Positions 41,611 to 50,698 of a DNA stretch of 64,000 nucleotides are shown here, one piece after another. Numbering within the stretch: the stretch's first letter is position 1; each line of letters begins with the position of its first letter. Source of the stretch: BOG-908 sp965198915 (GTDB lineage: Bacteria > Pseudomonadota > Alphaproteobacteria > Acetobacterales > Acetobacteraceae). The notes beneath the pieces were generated by a model. The model did no database searches and was not told the DNA's origin. It worked only from the letters and a program-made list of their open reading frames with translations. The position numbers were made by a program, and so were the translations under genes. Location of the stretch: assembly GCA_965198915.1 (NCBI GenBank), contig CBDAQC010000002.1:1364001-1428000 (forward strand), given 5' to 3'.

Positions 41611-43211
41611 CACCTGAACCGCGGCAGTTCTTCGAAGGTGTGGAACGGCGGCGGCGAGCTGACGGTCCATTCCAGCGTGGTGGCACCCTCGCCCCAGTAG
41701 TTGTCCGCCACGGCCACCTTCGAGGTGAAAGTACGGAAGACGACGTAGAGGAAGATCAGCACCGACAGCGCGCCGACATAGGAGCCGATGGAGGCCACGT
41801 AGTTCCAGCCGGCAAAAGCGTCAGGGTAATCCGGGTAGCGGCGCGGCATGCCGGCCGCACCCAGGAAGTGCATCGGGAAGAAGGTCAGGTTCACGCCGAT
41901 GAACGTCACCCAGAAATGCACCTTGCCCCAGAACTCGGGATACTGGTGGCCGCTCATCTTGCCGATCCAGTAGTACCAGCCGGCGAAGATGGAGAACACC
42001 GCGCCCAGCGACAGCACGTAGTGGAAGTGGGCGACCACGTAGTAGGTGTTGTGCAGGATCTGATCGAGCCCGGCATTGGACAGCACCACCCCGGTGACGC
42101 CGCCCACGGTGAACAGGAAGATGAAGCCGATGGCAAACAGCATCGGCGTCTTCAGCTCGATGGAGCCGCCCCACATGGTGGCAATCCAGGAGAAGATCTT
42201 GATGCCCGTGGGCACCGCGATGATCATGGTGGCCGCCATGAAGTAGGCGCGGGTGTCGACAGACATGCCGCTGACGAACATGTGGTGCGCCCAGACCACG
42301 AAGCCGACCACGCCGATCGCCACCATCGCGTAGGCCATGCCCAGATAGCCGAACACCGGCTTCTTGGAGAACGTGCTGATCACGTGGCTGATGATGCCGA
42401 AGCCGGGCAGGATCATGATGTAGACTTCGGGGTGGCCGAAGAACCAGAACAGGTGCTGCCACAGAACCGGGTCACCGCCGCCCTGCGGATCGAAGAACGA
42501 CGTGCCGAAGTTGCGGTCGAAGATCAGCATGGTGATCGCACCGGCCAGCACCGGCAGGCTGAGCAGCAGCAGGAACGCGGTGACCAGCATCGCCCAGATG
42601 AACAGCGGCATCTTGTGCAGCGTCATGCCGGGGGTGCGCATGTTGAAAATGGTGGTGATGAAGTTCAGCGCGCCGAGCAGCGAGCTCACGCCGGCCAGAT
42701 GCAGCGCGAACAGGGTGAAGTCCATGCCCGGACCGGATTCGTAGGTGGCGTTGGACAGCGGCGGGTACAGCGTCCAGCCGGAACCGCTCTCGCCCATCAG
42801 TAGGCCGGTGATGATCAGCGCGAAGGCCGGCACCAGCAGCCAGAAGCTGATGTTGTTCAGGCGCGGGAACGCCATGTCCGGCGCGCCGATCATCAGCGGG
42901 ATGAACCAGTTGCCGAAGCCGCCGATCAGCGCCGGCATGACGGTGAAGAAGATCATGATCAGGCCGTGGGCCGTGACGATCGTGTTCCACTCCTGCCCGC
43001 TGGTGACGATGGTGTTGCCGGGATGGGCGAGCTGGGCGCGCATGATGATGGACAGCACGCCGCCGGTGAGCCCCGCGATGACCGCGAAGATCAGATAGAG
43101 CGTGCCGATATCCTTGTGGTTGGTGCTGAACAGCCAGCGCTGCGCGAAGGTCGGGTGATGGTGCGCCCTGTGCTCGTGGCCGTGATGGGTGTCGTGTGTG
43201 GTAGCCGACAT
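41610..43211 (-). CDS. ctaD: Cytochrome c oxidase subunit I
   Basis: Catalytic heme-copper subunit, 533 residues with twelve membrane segments. The N-terminus STNHKDIGTLYLIFA, the ligand and proton-pathway segments FWFFGHPEVYIMILPGFG, VWAHHMFVSGM, HTYYVVAHFHYVLS and the K-channel region are those of an A-type oxidase. Start ATG 43211 has GGAG seven bases upstream; a longer frame to 43253 overlaps ctaC. With the CuA subunit II this is a cytochrome c oxidase rather than a quinol oxidase. Confidence 0.98.
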   Translation of the reverse strand: MSATTHDTHHGHEHRAHHHPTFAQRWLFSTNHKDIGTLYLIFAVIAGLTGGVLSIIMRAQLAHPGNTIVTSGQEWNTIVTAHGLIMIFFTVMPALIGGFGNWFIPLMIGAPDMAFPRLNNISFWLLVPAFALIITGLLMGESGSGWTLYPPLSNATYESGPGMDFTLFALHLAGVSSLLGALNFITTIFNMRTPGMTLHKMPLFIWAMLVTAFLLLLSLPVLAGAITMLIFDRNFGTSFFDPQGGGDPVLWQHLFWFFGHPEVYIMILPGFGIISHVISTFSKKPVFGYLGMAYAMVAIGVVGFVVWAHHMFVSGMSVDTRAYFMAATMIIAVPTGIKIFSWIATMWGGSIELKTPMLFAIGFIFLFTVGGVTGVVLSNAGLDQILHNTYYVVAHFHYVLSLGAVFSIFAGWYYWIGKMSGHQYPEFWGKVHFWVTFIGVNLTFFPMHFLGAAGMPRRYPDYPDAFAGWNYVASIGSYVGALSVLIFLYVVFRTFTSKVAVADNYWGEGATTLEWTVSSPPPFHTFEELPRFR

Positions 43212-43212
43212 C

Positions 43213-44079
43213 TTAATGCTCCGACGCCGAGGCAAGACGGGTGTTGCGGTCACCCTCGAGGCTGGCGTTGTTGAACTTGGCAGGCGCCTGGGCGAGCCAG
43301 GTCTTGAAGTCTTCCAGGCTGAGCGCGTGGATGCTGATCGGCATCACGCTGTGGTTGGTGCCGCATATCTGGTTGCACTCGCCGTAATAGTCACCCGGCT
43401 TGTCCACATTCACCCAGGTCTCGATCGTGCGGCCGGGAATGGCATAGCGCTGCACGCCCAGGCTGGGGATGAAGAAGCTGTGTATCACGTCGCCGCTGGT
43501 GGTCAGGATGCGGATGTCGCGGCCGGCCGGCAGCACGAGCTGGTTGTCCACCGCGAGGTGGCGCAGGCCCTTCTGGTCCGGCTTCAGGTCCTCGTCATGG
43601 ACCATGTAGCTGTCGTAATGCAGGCCCTTGGCGTCCGGGTAGGTGTATTCCCAATACCATTGGTGGCCGGTGACCTTCACCGTCATGTAGGCGTCGTGCG
43701 TGCGGTCCTCGAAATAGACCAGGCGGAAGCTGGGGATGGCGATCACCACCAGGATCAGCACCGGGATCGCCGTCCAGGCCACTTCCAGGGTGGAATGGTG
43801 GCTGAGCTTGCCCGCGACCGGGTTGCGGGAGGCGTGATAGCGGAACGTCACCCAGGCCAGCAGGGCGGCCACGAACACGGTAATGGCGACGATGATGTAG
43901 GTCACCAGGCCGTTCAGCGACTGGATGCCTTCCTCGACCGGGCTGTGGGCGTGCTGCATGCCCATCTGCCAGGGCGCGGGTGTCTGTGCGGCGGCCGGGT
44001 GGGCCAGCAGCGCCACGGCGGCCGCCCCCATTACGGCGGGGGCCAGGAAGGCGGCACAGCGCCTGGCTGAAAACTTCAT
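43213..44079 (-). CDS. ctaC: Cytochrome c oxidase subunit II (CuA)
   Basis: A 288-residue precursor with a signal peptide (to about residue 32, ending HPAAAQ), two membrane segments and a periplasmic cupredoxin domain. The binuclear CuA ligands are present in GECNQICGTNHSVMPI together with HSFFIPSLG upstream, so it accepts electrons from cytochrome c. First gene of the seven-gene cta operon; the promoter should lie in 44080-44235. Start ATG 44079 is preferred over an upstream in-frame start at 44115 because it begins directly with the signal peptide. Confidence 0.97.
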   Translation of the reverse strand: MKFSARRCAAFLAPAVMGAAAVALLAHPAAAQTPAPWQMGMQHAHSPVEEGIQSLNGLVTYIIVAITVFVAALLAWVTFRYHASRNPVAGKLSHHSTLEVAWTAIPVLILVVIAIPSFRLVYFEDRTHDAYMTVKVTGHQWYWEYTYPDAKGLHYDSYMVHDEDLKPDQKGLRHLAVDNQLVLPAGRDIRILTTSGDVIHSFFIPSLGVQRYAIPGRTIETWVNVDKPGDYYGECNQICGTNHSVMPISIHALSLEDFKTWLAQAPAKFNNASLEGDRNTRLASASEH

Positions 44080-44235
44080 GTGTCGTCGGGTCCCGTCTGG
44101 TCGGAGGCCGGGCATGGCCGGTGCTTCATCCGATATCGGAGCGTCTGGTACAGATCAAGGTGCGGCGCGGCATTTCGCGGGTGGCGGGGGCGCGCCGCTG
44201 GCGTTTGCCGGCACCGACGCCCCGGCGCTGGCCTG

Positions 44236-44877
44236 TCAGCGGGGGAAGTGCAGCAGGGTGAACAGGCCGGCCGGGGGCACCGGCTCGAACACCGCGTCGC
44301 GCGGGATGTCCGGCCCGAACAGATCCTTCGGCGCGAAATCCGGATGCCAGCCGAGCGAGCGCGACAGCGGCGCCATTGCCTCCTCGATCATGCGGCGCGG
44401 GCCACTCCTGGCGATGAAATGGTTGACGAACAGGATGTGGCCGCCGGGGCGGACGACGCGACGCAGCTCCGCCAGCAGCAGGCGTGGATTCGGCACGACG
44501 GAGGCCACGAACATGCTGGCGGCCACGTCGAAGCTGGCATCGGGGAAGCTGGTGGCCTCCGCATCCTGCTCCAGCAGCGCCTCCACATGGGTCAGCTCGT
44601 GGGCCTCCACGCGCGCCCTCGCATGGGCCAGCATCTCGGCCGACAGGTCTATCCCGGTCACCCGCTTGTTGCGGGCGTAGAGCGGCAGAGCCAGCCCGGT
44701 GCCGACGCCCACCTCCAGCACACGCGGCCCGGGCAGGCTGTTGATGAGCGTGATCGCCCGCATGCGTGCGGGCTTGGAGATACGCCCGAAGGCGGCGTCA
44801 TAAAACGCCGCCTGTCGGCGATAGGCGGTGCGCACCGCATCGGCATCTAGTTTTGTCACGCGCAGCGCGTAGCCCAT
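44236..44877 (-). CDS. SAM-dependent methyltransferase (PmtA-like)
   Basis: Class I methyltransferase of about 213 residues with SAM motif VLEVGVGTGLALP, the acidic loop TGIDLSAEMLAHAR and a post-motif VRPGGHILFVNHF. Length and motifs resemble the small phosphatidylethanolamine N-methyltransferases (PmtA) of alphaproteobacteria that make phosphatidylcholine. Other small-molecule methyltransferases remain possible. ATG 44877 is used; a TTG at 44901 with AGGA upstream is an alternative start. Confidence 0.8.
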   Translation of the reverse strand: MGYALRVTKLDADAVRTAYRRQAAFYDAAFGRISKPARMRAITLINSLPGPRVLEVGVGTGLALPLYARNKRVTGIDLSAEMLAHARARVEAHELTHVEALLEQDAEATSFPDASFDVAASMFVASVVPNPRLLLAELRRVVRPGGHILFVNHFIARSGPRRMIEEAMAPLSRSLGWHPDFAPKDLFGPDIPRDAVFEPVPPAGLFTLLHFPR

Positions 44878-44924
44878 CGGCGCGCGTGCGTCATCACCCA
44901 ACGCGCGCCGTCCTGGCCGGGCGA

Positions 44925-45134
44925 TCAGGCCTGCTGCGAGATGTTGACCGCGGCGGCGCGGCCGTTCTGCTGCTGCTCGACCTCGAAGCCCACGCGCTGG
45001 CCCTCATTGAGGTTGCGCAGCCCGGCCTTCTGCACCGCGCTGATATGGACGAAGATGTCCTTGCCGCCGGTCTCCGGCTCGATGAAGCCGTAGCCCTTGG
45101 TCGGGTTGAACCATTTCACTGTCCCGGTGGTCAT
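44925..45134 (-). CDS. cspA: Cold-shock protein (CspA family)
   Basis: A 69-residue single cold-shock domain. RNA-binding motifs GTVKWFNPTKGYGFI (RNP1) and KDIFVHISAVQ (RNP2) are intact, so it should bind single-stranded nucleic acid and act as an RNA chaperone. Start ATG 45134 has GGGAGA upstream. Its own leader is short before the divergent region, and no long cold-shock 5' leader can be recognised by eye. Confidence 0.95.
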   Translation of the reverse strand: MTTGTVKWFNPTKGYGFIEPETGGKDIFVHISAVQKAGLRNLNEGQRVGFEVEQQQNGRAAAVNISQQA

Positions 45135-45359
45135 GTCTCTTATCTCCCTGCGCGGTGCCGGGATCATTGGAGATTTGGGGCGCGTCCTGCATCCCACGTG
45201 CCGCGGGCGGCGTGGGCGCGCCCTGGTGGTCCGGCTTGCCGCTGGGCGATAACGCTATCAAGCTTCCAAGGCTTCAGCAACGATGTTGCAAAACTTGCGA
45301 CTGCCCCCCGGCTCGGCCATCCTGGGCGTGCCCTGCCCAGACGATCACGAGAGGCCCGG

Positions 45360-45557
45360 ATGATCTACTTCAAATTGTGGCTGTCCGAGCACGAGGGGAT
45401 GATGCTGGCCCTGGCCGGGCTGTTCTTCTGGGTGTTCGCCAATTACTGGTATTTCCGCCGGGACATCGCCCGTATCAGGCGGGAGCGGGGCGCGCATACC
45501 TGGAGCGTGGACATGGCCAGCAAAACGGGCAAGGGCGGCCGCAAGCCGATCCTCTGA
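45360..45557 (+). CDS. Small single-pass membrane protein
   Basis: A 65-residue protein: short polar N-terminus, one membrane segment (about 13-32, LALAGLFFWVFANYWYF), then a basic tail (RRDIARIRRERGAHTW, ending GGRKPIL). ATG 45360 is preceded by GAGAGG. It was not recognised. It stands between the divergent cspA and the convergent GGDEF-EAL gene. The basic cytoplasmic tail suggests binding to lipid or another protein. Confidence 0.6.
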   Translation: MIYFKLWLSEHEGMMLALAGLFFWVFANYWYFRRDIARIRRERGAHTWSVDMASKTGKGGRKPIL

Positions 45558-45569
45558 CTCCGCGCCCGC

Positions 45570-47879
45570 CTATTGCGTGGCGTAGCCGCGCGCACCCACC
45601 ATTGCCGGGATTCGCGCCGCCACGTTGGAGATGATCTCCGCCACGCCCTGCGCCGGCCGGGGCGGGCTGAACAGGTGGCCCTGTACTTCCGTGCAGCCTT
45701 CCACCCGCAGCCAGTGCAACTGCTCCTCGGTCTCCACGCCTTCCACCAGCGTGTCCAGCTCCAGGTGGCCGCACAGGCCGAGCACGGCGCGTATGATGGT
45801 GCCGCCGTCGCCGTGCAGGTCGGCCAGGAAGCTCGCGTCGATCTTCACCTTGTCGAATGGGAAGCTGCGCAGGTAGCTGAGCGAGCTGTAGCCGGTGCCG
45901 AAATCGTCCAGCGCCAGGCGCACGCCCAGCGCCTGCAGGCGGCGCATGGTGGCCAGCACGTCGCCCATGTCGCGCATCACCACGCCCTCGGTGATCTCCA
46001 GCTCCAGCCGGCTGGGCGGCAGCCGCGTGTCGCGCAAGGCGCTGGCCACGATGGAGATGATGTCCGAGCGTTCGAACTGCACCGGCGAGAGGTTGACCGC
46101 GACGCGGGTGTTGGCCGGCCAGCGCGTGGCCTCCTGACAGGCCTGGCGCAGCACCCACTCGCCTATCGAGGCAATCAGCCCGGTCTCCTCCGCGATCGGG
46201 ATGAAGCGGCCCGGCATGACCAGGCCGAGCACGGGGTGGTGCCAGCGCAGCAGCGCCTCGAACCCGCTGACGCGGCGCGGCTCCAGTTGCACCAGCGGCT
46301 GGTAGTAGACTTCGAGCTGGTTGCCGGCCAGCGCCTCGCGCAGGTCGATCTCCAGCGCGCGCCTGGTGCGCACCGTCTCCTCCATCGCCGGGTCGAAGAT
46401 GCGGTAGGCGTCGCCGCCCTCGGCCTTGACGAAATACAGCGCGATGTCGGCGCTGCGCAGCAGGTCGGTCAACTGCTCGCCGCCCGAGGGGTAGAGCGCC
46501 ACGCCGACGCTGGCGCTTATGCGCAGGTGGTAGCCGTCCACCTCATACATCTTGGACAGCTCGCTGACCACGAAGCGGGCCAGCGACGTGCTGTCTCGCC
46601 GCTGCTGGCGGCAGAGCCGGACGATGGCGAATTCGTCGCCGCCCAGCCGCATCACCCTGTCGTCCTCGCCCACGCAGAGGCGGAGGCGGTCGGCCACCTG
46701 GCGCAGCAGCGAGTCGCCCACCGGATGGCCGCGCGTGTCGTTGACCTGCTTGAAGCCGTCCAGGTCGATCAGCAGCACGGCGGCGGACAGGCCGTCCCGC
46801 CGCGCGTTGAGGAAACGGCGCGACATCGCGTCGGTGAAGTAGCGGCGGTTGCTCAGCCCGGTCAGCGGGTCGCGCATGGCCTGCTCGCCCAGGCGCTCGC
46901 GCAGCAGGTAGTTGGCGAGTATCAGCCGGGTGGCCACGAAGGCGCCGGCCGCCAGCGCCAGCATGACCGCCAGGATGATCTGCCGCAGGTGGAAGAAATC
47001 GGCGAGCGCCACGTTGGTGTTGAAGCTTTGCGTGACCACGATCGGGATGGAGTCGGGCGCCTGCACGCCGACCAGCCGGTCCATCCCGCCCGTGCGGTCT
47101 TCCAGCTGGCCGGTGGCGGCCTGCTGCGCCAGGACGAAGACCGGGTCGGCGGCCGAGGGGCGCTCCAGCAGGGCGCGGCCGAGATGCTGGCTGCGGGCGA
47201 TGAACGCCGCGTCGCTGCGCCGCTGGACCATGCTGACCACGCCGGGTCCGGAGCTCTGCCTGGCGATCATCTCCGACAGCGTCATGGGGTCCAGCCAGAT
47301 CACCGCCTGGCCGTCCTCGGCCCCTGCCCTGTCATGCAGCACCCAGGTGGTCTGCACCGACCAGCGTCCGCTGGCCGCGTTCAGCACCGGCGCGCCGATC
47401 TGCAGGCCGGACGAGGTGGGCGGCGGGTCGCCCGGACCGGCCGGAGGCTGGGCCACGGTGCCCGGCCAGCCCGCGGCGTCGCTGGTCCATTCCAGCCGTC
47501 CGCGGCGATAGATGTTGACCGCTTCTATGCCGGAGCGGTGGGCAGAGACGTCGTCATGCAACTGCTCGTCGATCGCCTGCACGCCGGCCAGGTTGCCCGC
47601 GTCGACCAGCCTGCCGCGCGTCTGCGCCAGGGTTTGCAAGGTCTGCGCCGCCTCGAAGACGCGCAGCATGGTCTGTTCGACGGCGGAGGCCCCCGCCTCG
47701 GCACGGGCCAGGACCGCCTGGCGGCCGGTTCGTTCGGCCTGGCTGAGCGAGGTCAGCGTGCCGGCGATGAGCATGAGCGTCAGGAAGCCCCAGCCGCCAT
47801 AGGCGATACTGGCGGCCCGGCTCATGCGCCTGAGGTGATCTGTCGGCATGCAAAACACAGTAGCCTGTTCCGCAGCCAT
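45570..47879 (-). CDS. Membrane-bound GGDEF-EAL cyclic-di-GMP protein
   Basis: A 769-residue signalling protein. Two membrane segments (about 25-45 and 302-325) enclose a periplasmic sensor region. A GGDEF domain (about 340-500, LGGDEFAI intact) and an EAL domain (about 510-760) follow. The EAL domain shows EALLRWHHP, NLSPVQF, ELEITEGV and ALDDFGTGYSS, so both cyclase and phosphodiesterase activities are possible. GTP-site residues and EAL metal ligands look complete. ATG 47879 is used; ATG 47849 is an alternative start. The leader upstream contains a paired repeat element. Confidence 0.93.
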   Translation of the reverse strand: MAAEQATVFCMPTDHLRRMSRAASIAYGGWGFLTLMLIAGTLTSLSQAERTGRQAVLARAEAGASAVEQTMLRVFEAAQTLQTLAQTRGRLVDAGNLAGVQAIDEQLHDDVSAHRSGIEAVNIYRRGRLEWTSDAAGWPGTVAQPPAGPGDPPPTSSGLQIGAPVLNAASGRWSVQTTWVLHDRAGAEDGQAVIWLDPMTLSEMIARQSSGPGVVSMVQRRSDAAFIARSQHLGRALLERPSAADPVFVLAQQAATGQLEDRTGGMDRLVGVQAPDSIPIVVTQSFNTNVALADFFHLRQIILAVMLALAAGAFVATRLILANYLLRERLGEQAMRDPLTGLSNRRYFTDAMSRRFLNARRDGLSAAVLLIDLDGFKQVNDTRGHPVGDSLLRQVADRLRLCVGEDDRVMRLGGDEFAIVRLCRQQRRDSTSLARFVVSELSKMYEVDGYHLRISASVGVALYPSGGEQLTDLLRSADIALYFVKAEGGDAYRIFDPAMEETVRTRRALEIDLREALAGNQLEVYYQPLVQLEPRRVSGFEALLRWHHPVLGLVMPGRFIPIAEETGLIASIGEWVLRQACQEATRWPANTRVAVNLSPVQFERSDIISIVASALRDTRLPPSRLELEITEGVVMRDMGDVLATMRRLQALGVRLALDDFGTGYSSLSYLRSFPFDKVKIDASFLADLHGDGGTIIRAVLGLCGHLELDTLVEGVETEEQLHWLRVEGCTEVQGHLFSPPRPAQGVAEIISNVAARIPAMVGARGYATQ

Positions 47880-47936
47880 TATAAACTAAACGTGAGGCAA
47901 GCGCGGAAAAGTTTGGCGGGCTGGCAGATTTGCAGC

Positions 47937-48085
47937 AGGGAAGAGGCAGCGGTTCTTTTTTGAAAAAAGAACCAAAAAACTTTTGTTCCCCCGCTGCTCA
48001 TCCGCTTCGGCCTGTCCTGGCGCACTCGGCTGCAAATCGGGGACGAAAATTTCCGTCTCTTCTCAGAAAGAACCGCCTGCCTGCT
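47937..48085. repeat. Paired inverted-repeat element, copy 14
   Basis: Arm 1 at about 47937-47993 is well preserved (GCGGTTCTTTTTTGAAAAAA, GAACCAAAAAACTTTTG). Arm 2 at about 48038-48085 is decayed (ACGAAAATTTCCG, TCTTCTCAGAAAGAACCGCC). This is the GGTTC/GAACC subtype. It lies between the DUF4175 stop and the GGDEF-EAL gene. Confidence 0.8.
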
Positions 48086-50698
48086 TCAGAACGGCCGCAG
48101 AAGCCGGTCGATGTAATCCAGCTCGCCCTTTGGCCGCCCCCTGTCCGCGCCACGGCGGCGCAGCTCCTCCTGGATCGCCCGGCTGCGGCCGCGCTCCATC
48201 TCGTCGGGCACGCGCAGGTCAGGATCGTCGGCGGCCGTGCCGCTGCCATCCACCTGACGGCCGAACGGGTCCCGCTTGCCGCCGAGATGGCCGTCGCCGG
48301 AGCCTTCCTCGCCCTCTTCGGTGCCCTGGCCGGACTGGCCGCCGGGCTGCAGGCTGAGTTGCAGGCCGGAGGAGCCGCCCTGGCCCTGCTGGTCCTTCGC
48401 CATCGCCTGGCCGCCCTGCTGCAGGGCGGCGATGGCGCGGCCGACCGAATCGCGCGCCGACGGATCGTCGTTCCTGGCGAGCGCGTCCGCCGCCTCTGCC
48501 ATCGCCCGGCCCGCCTCGTCCAGTTTGGCGGGCGGCGTGTGGCCGGACTGGCCGATACCCTGCTTGAGCGCGTCCAGCGCGCGATGCAGGGCGCGCTGGG
48601 TGCGGGCGTCTGCCGCCTGGTCCGCCGGCGCGTTGCGTTGCGCGGACGTCTCCGGCGGCGGCTGCGGCGGCAGCCCGGACGGGGCCTGGTCGGGGGACTG
48701 GCCCGGGTCCTCGGTGCCCTGCTGCGGGAACAGGTCCAGCCGGCCGGGGTCCTGCAGGAGCATCGGCGGCAGGCGGAACTGCGGCTTCGGGGCGCGCTGC
48801 TGGGCGTGGTCGAGCAGGCCCGTCTCGCGCTGCACCATGTCCTGCACCGCGCCCATCTGCTGGCGACCCTTCTGCTGCGCCTGCTGCTGCTGGCGGGCCT
48901 CCTCCTGCGTCATGATGTGGGCGTTCTTCAACTGGTCCATCATGCGGTTGAGCTGCGCCATCGCCTGGCGCGCGTCGTCCATGCGGCCCTCCTTGAGCGC
49001 CTGTTCCAGGTTGCGCACCGCGCGGTCGATGGCGCTGGAGGACAGATGCTGGGTTTGCGGGTCGAAATGCTGCAGGGCGCCCTGCTTCATCGCCTGGCGC
49101 GCCATTTCGGCGAGCCGGCGGTCCAGCGCCTGGCGCAGCGCCTGCAGCTTGTCGGCCAGCTCGCGATCGGACAGCTTGCCGTGGGCGTGGTCCTCCAGGC
49201 CGCGGCGCAGGTTCTCGCGCGCTTCGTCCAGGGCGGCGACTGCCGCGTCCGGCAGCGCGCCATCGAGTGCCAGCGCCAGCATCCAGAGCCGTTGCTGGGC
49301 CTGGGCGACGGCGGCGGCGTCCGGCTTGCTGGACAGCAGGGCGGCAACGGCGGCCAGGTTCAGCGTCACGCCGGATCCGGCCAGGCCGGGCACGGGCGGG
49401 GCCAGCGGCGCCTCCGCCAGGGTGCCCAGCTCCGCGGCGGCCTCGTCCATCTGCTCCGGGTGAAGCGCCACGCGGCGGCGCAGATCGGCGATGGCGCGCG
49501 CGAGCGGATGGTGGAACTGGCGGGCCGGCAGCACGAAATCCGCGGGCGCGCCCTGGCCGTGCTGGCCGCTCACATCGCGCGCGTCCAGCACGCCGGTGAC
49601 GGTCAGTCCGGCATAGGGGTTGGCGGACAGGTCGGGCGTGGCGGCGCCGCTCGCCTGTTTCGGCGTGCCCGGCAGCGGCAGCGGGATGCGCAGCGCCGGC
49701 AGGTCCGGGTGCCCGCTGGGGCGCAACTGGGCTTCCAGCGCGGCCACGCCCCAGCGCTGCGCGACCTGCCAGGGCAGTGAGGTGGCCAGCGACGTGCCTG
49801 CCCGGCCAGGCAGCTTGGCCCAGGCGACGCTCGGCGGCTCGTTCGGGGTGAGCGCGATGGTCCAGCCGGCGAGGCCGAAGAAGCGGCTGCCGACGCGCAG
49901 CGCGCCTGCCTGCGTCAGCAGGCCGGCCGCCTGGTAGCTGCCCTGGCCGAGCTTCTCCACACCGATCTTGCCGCCGGCCATGCTGACATGCGGCCGGCCG
50001 CCGAGCCCCGTCATGCTGATGGTCAGCCGCGAGCCCGTGGGCACGGTCACCGCACCGGAATGCTCGGGCAGAAACACCGGCGCCAGGCCGGTATAGGCGG
50101 GCGGTTGTATCCAGGCCTGGATGACCGGCGCCGGTCCGGCGATGCCGGCCGGCAGCCCAGGCAGCAGGAACGCCGCCAGCCGCGCCCCGGCCTGCGGCCC
50201 GGCCATGGCCAGCGCGGCGGCGAGCAGCAGGACGGCGCCGGCCCGCAACGCGAAAGGATCGTGCAAGGCGAGTTCCGCGTCCGGTCTGCGCAGGGACAAG
50301 CGGGTGACGGCCTGCCGGGCACGCGCCTGGTGCAGGCGCCACAGCGGCGAAGCGGCCGCGCCGCCGGCCGGCACGTCCCGCAAGGCGGCAAACGGCCGGT
50401 GCGCCAGGCCGGAATCGCGCTCCAGGCGGCGTTCCGCCGCTTCCGCGCCGGGCATGGCGATGGAGGGGGTGGCGCGCAGCAGCAGCACGCCGAGTGCGGC
50501 CAGGCAGGCCAGCGCCACCGCCAGGTGCAGCCAGCCGGGCAGCAAAGCCGCGATGCCGGACATCGCCAGGGCGGCGAGCGCGCAGAGTGCGGCCAGCACA
50601 GGCCAGAAAGCGCGCGCCAGCACTTCCCAGCCGAGCACCAGGCGGGCGGCCATGCGGTAGGACGCGAGAACCCGGCGGGCGCGCGGATCGTCGCTCAT
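48086..50698 (-). CDS. DUF4175 (TIGR02302) family membrane protein
   Basis: An 870-residue protein with two to three N-terminal membrane segments (about 30-75, and near 155-185) and a long hydrophilic region rich in Gln, Ala, Arg and Pro, with coiled-coil potential (EEARQQQQAQQKGRQQMG). The C-terminal YIDRLLRPF is typical of the family. These proteins are regularly encoded next to lysA in alphaproteobacteria; here ATG 50698 overlaps the lysA stop (ATGA). Function is not established. Large size and predicted periplasmic coiled coils suggest an envelope role. Confidence 0.85.
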   Translation of the reverse strand: MSDDPRARRVLASYRMAARLVLGWEVLARAFWPVLAALCALAALAMSGIAALLPGWLHLAVALACLAALGVLLLRATPSIAMPGAEAAERRLERDSGLAHRPFAALRDVPAGGAAASPLWRLHQARARQAVTRLSLRRPDAELALHDPFALRAGAVLLLAAALAMAGPQAGARLAAFLLPGLPAGIAGPAPVIQAWIQPPAYTGLAPVFLPEHSGAVTVPTGSRLTISMTGLGGRPHVSMAGGKIGVEKLGQGSYQAAGLLTQAGALRVGSRFFGLAGWTIALTPNEPPSVAWAKLPGRAGTSLATSLPWQVAQRWGVAALEAQLRPSGHPDLPALRIPLPLPGTPKQASGAATPDLSANPYAGLTVTGVLDARDVSGQHGQGAPADFVLPARQFHHPLARAIADLRRRVALHPEQMDEAAAELGTLAEAPLAPPVPGLAGSGVTLNLAAVAALLSSKPDAAAVAQAQQRLWMLALALDGALPDAAVAALDEARENLRRGLEDHAHGKLSDRELADKLQALRQALDRRLAEMARQAMKQGALQHFDPQTQHLSSSAIDRAVRNLEQALKEGRMDDARQAMAQLNRMMDQLKNAHIMTQEEARQQQQAQQKGRQQMGAVQDMVQRETGLLDHAQQRAPKPQFRLPPMLLQDPGRLDLFPQQGTEDPGQSPDQAPSGLPPQPPPETSAQRNAPADQAADARTQRALHRALDALKQGIGQSGHTPPAKLDEAGRAMAEAADALARNDDPSARDSVGRAIAALQQGGQAMAKDQQGQGGSSGLQLSLQPGGQSGQGTEEGEEGSGDGHLGGKRDPFGRQVDGSGTAADDPDLRVPDEMERGRSRAIQEELRRRGADRGRPKGELDYIDRLLRPF

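Noticed and set aside
45573..47963. Open frame of about 796 codons on the + strand opposite the GGDEF-EAL gene
   Set aside because: Composition is His/Gln/Arg/Ala-rich without domains; the opposite strand carries intact GGDEF and EAL motifs.
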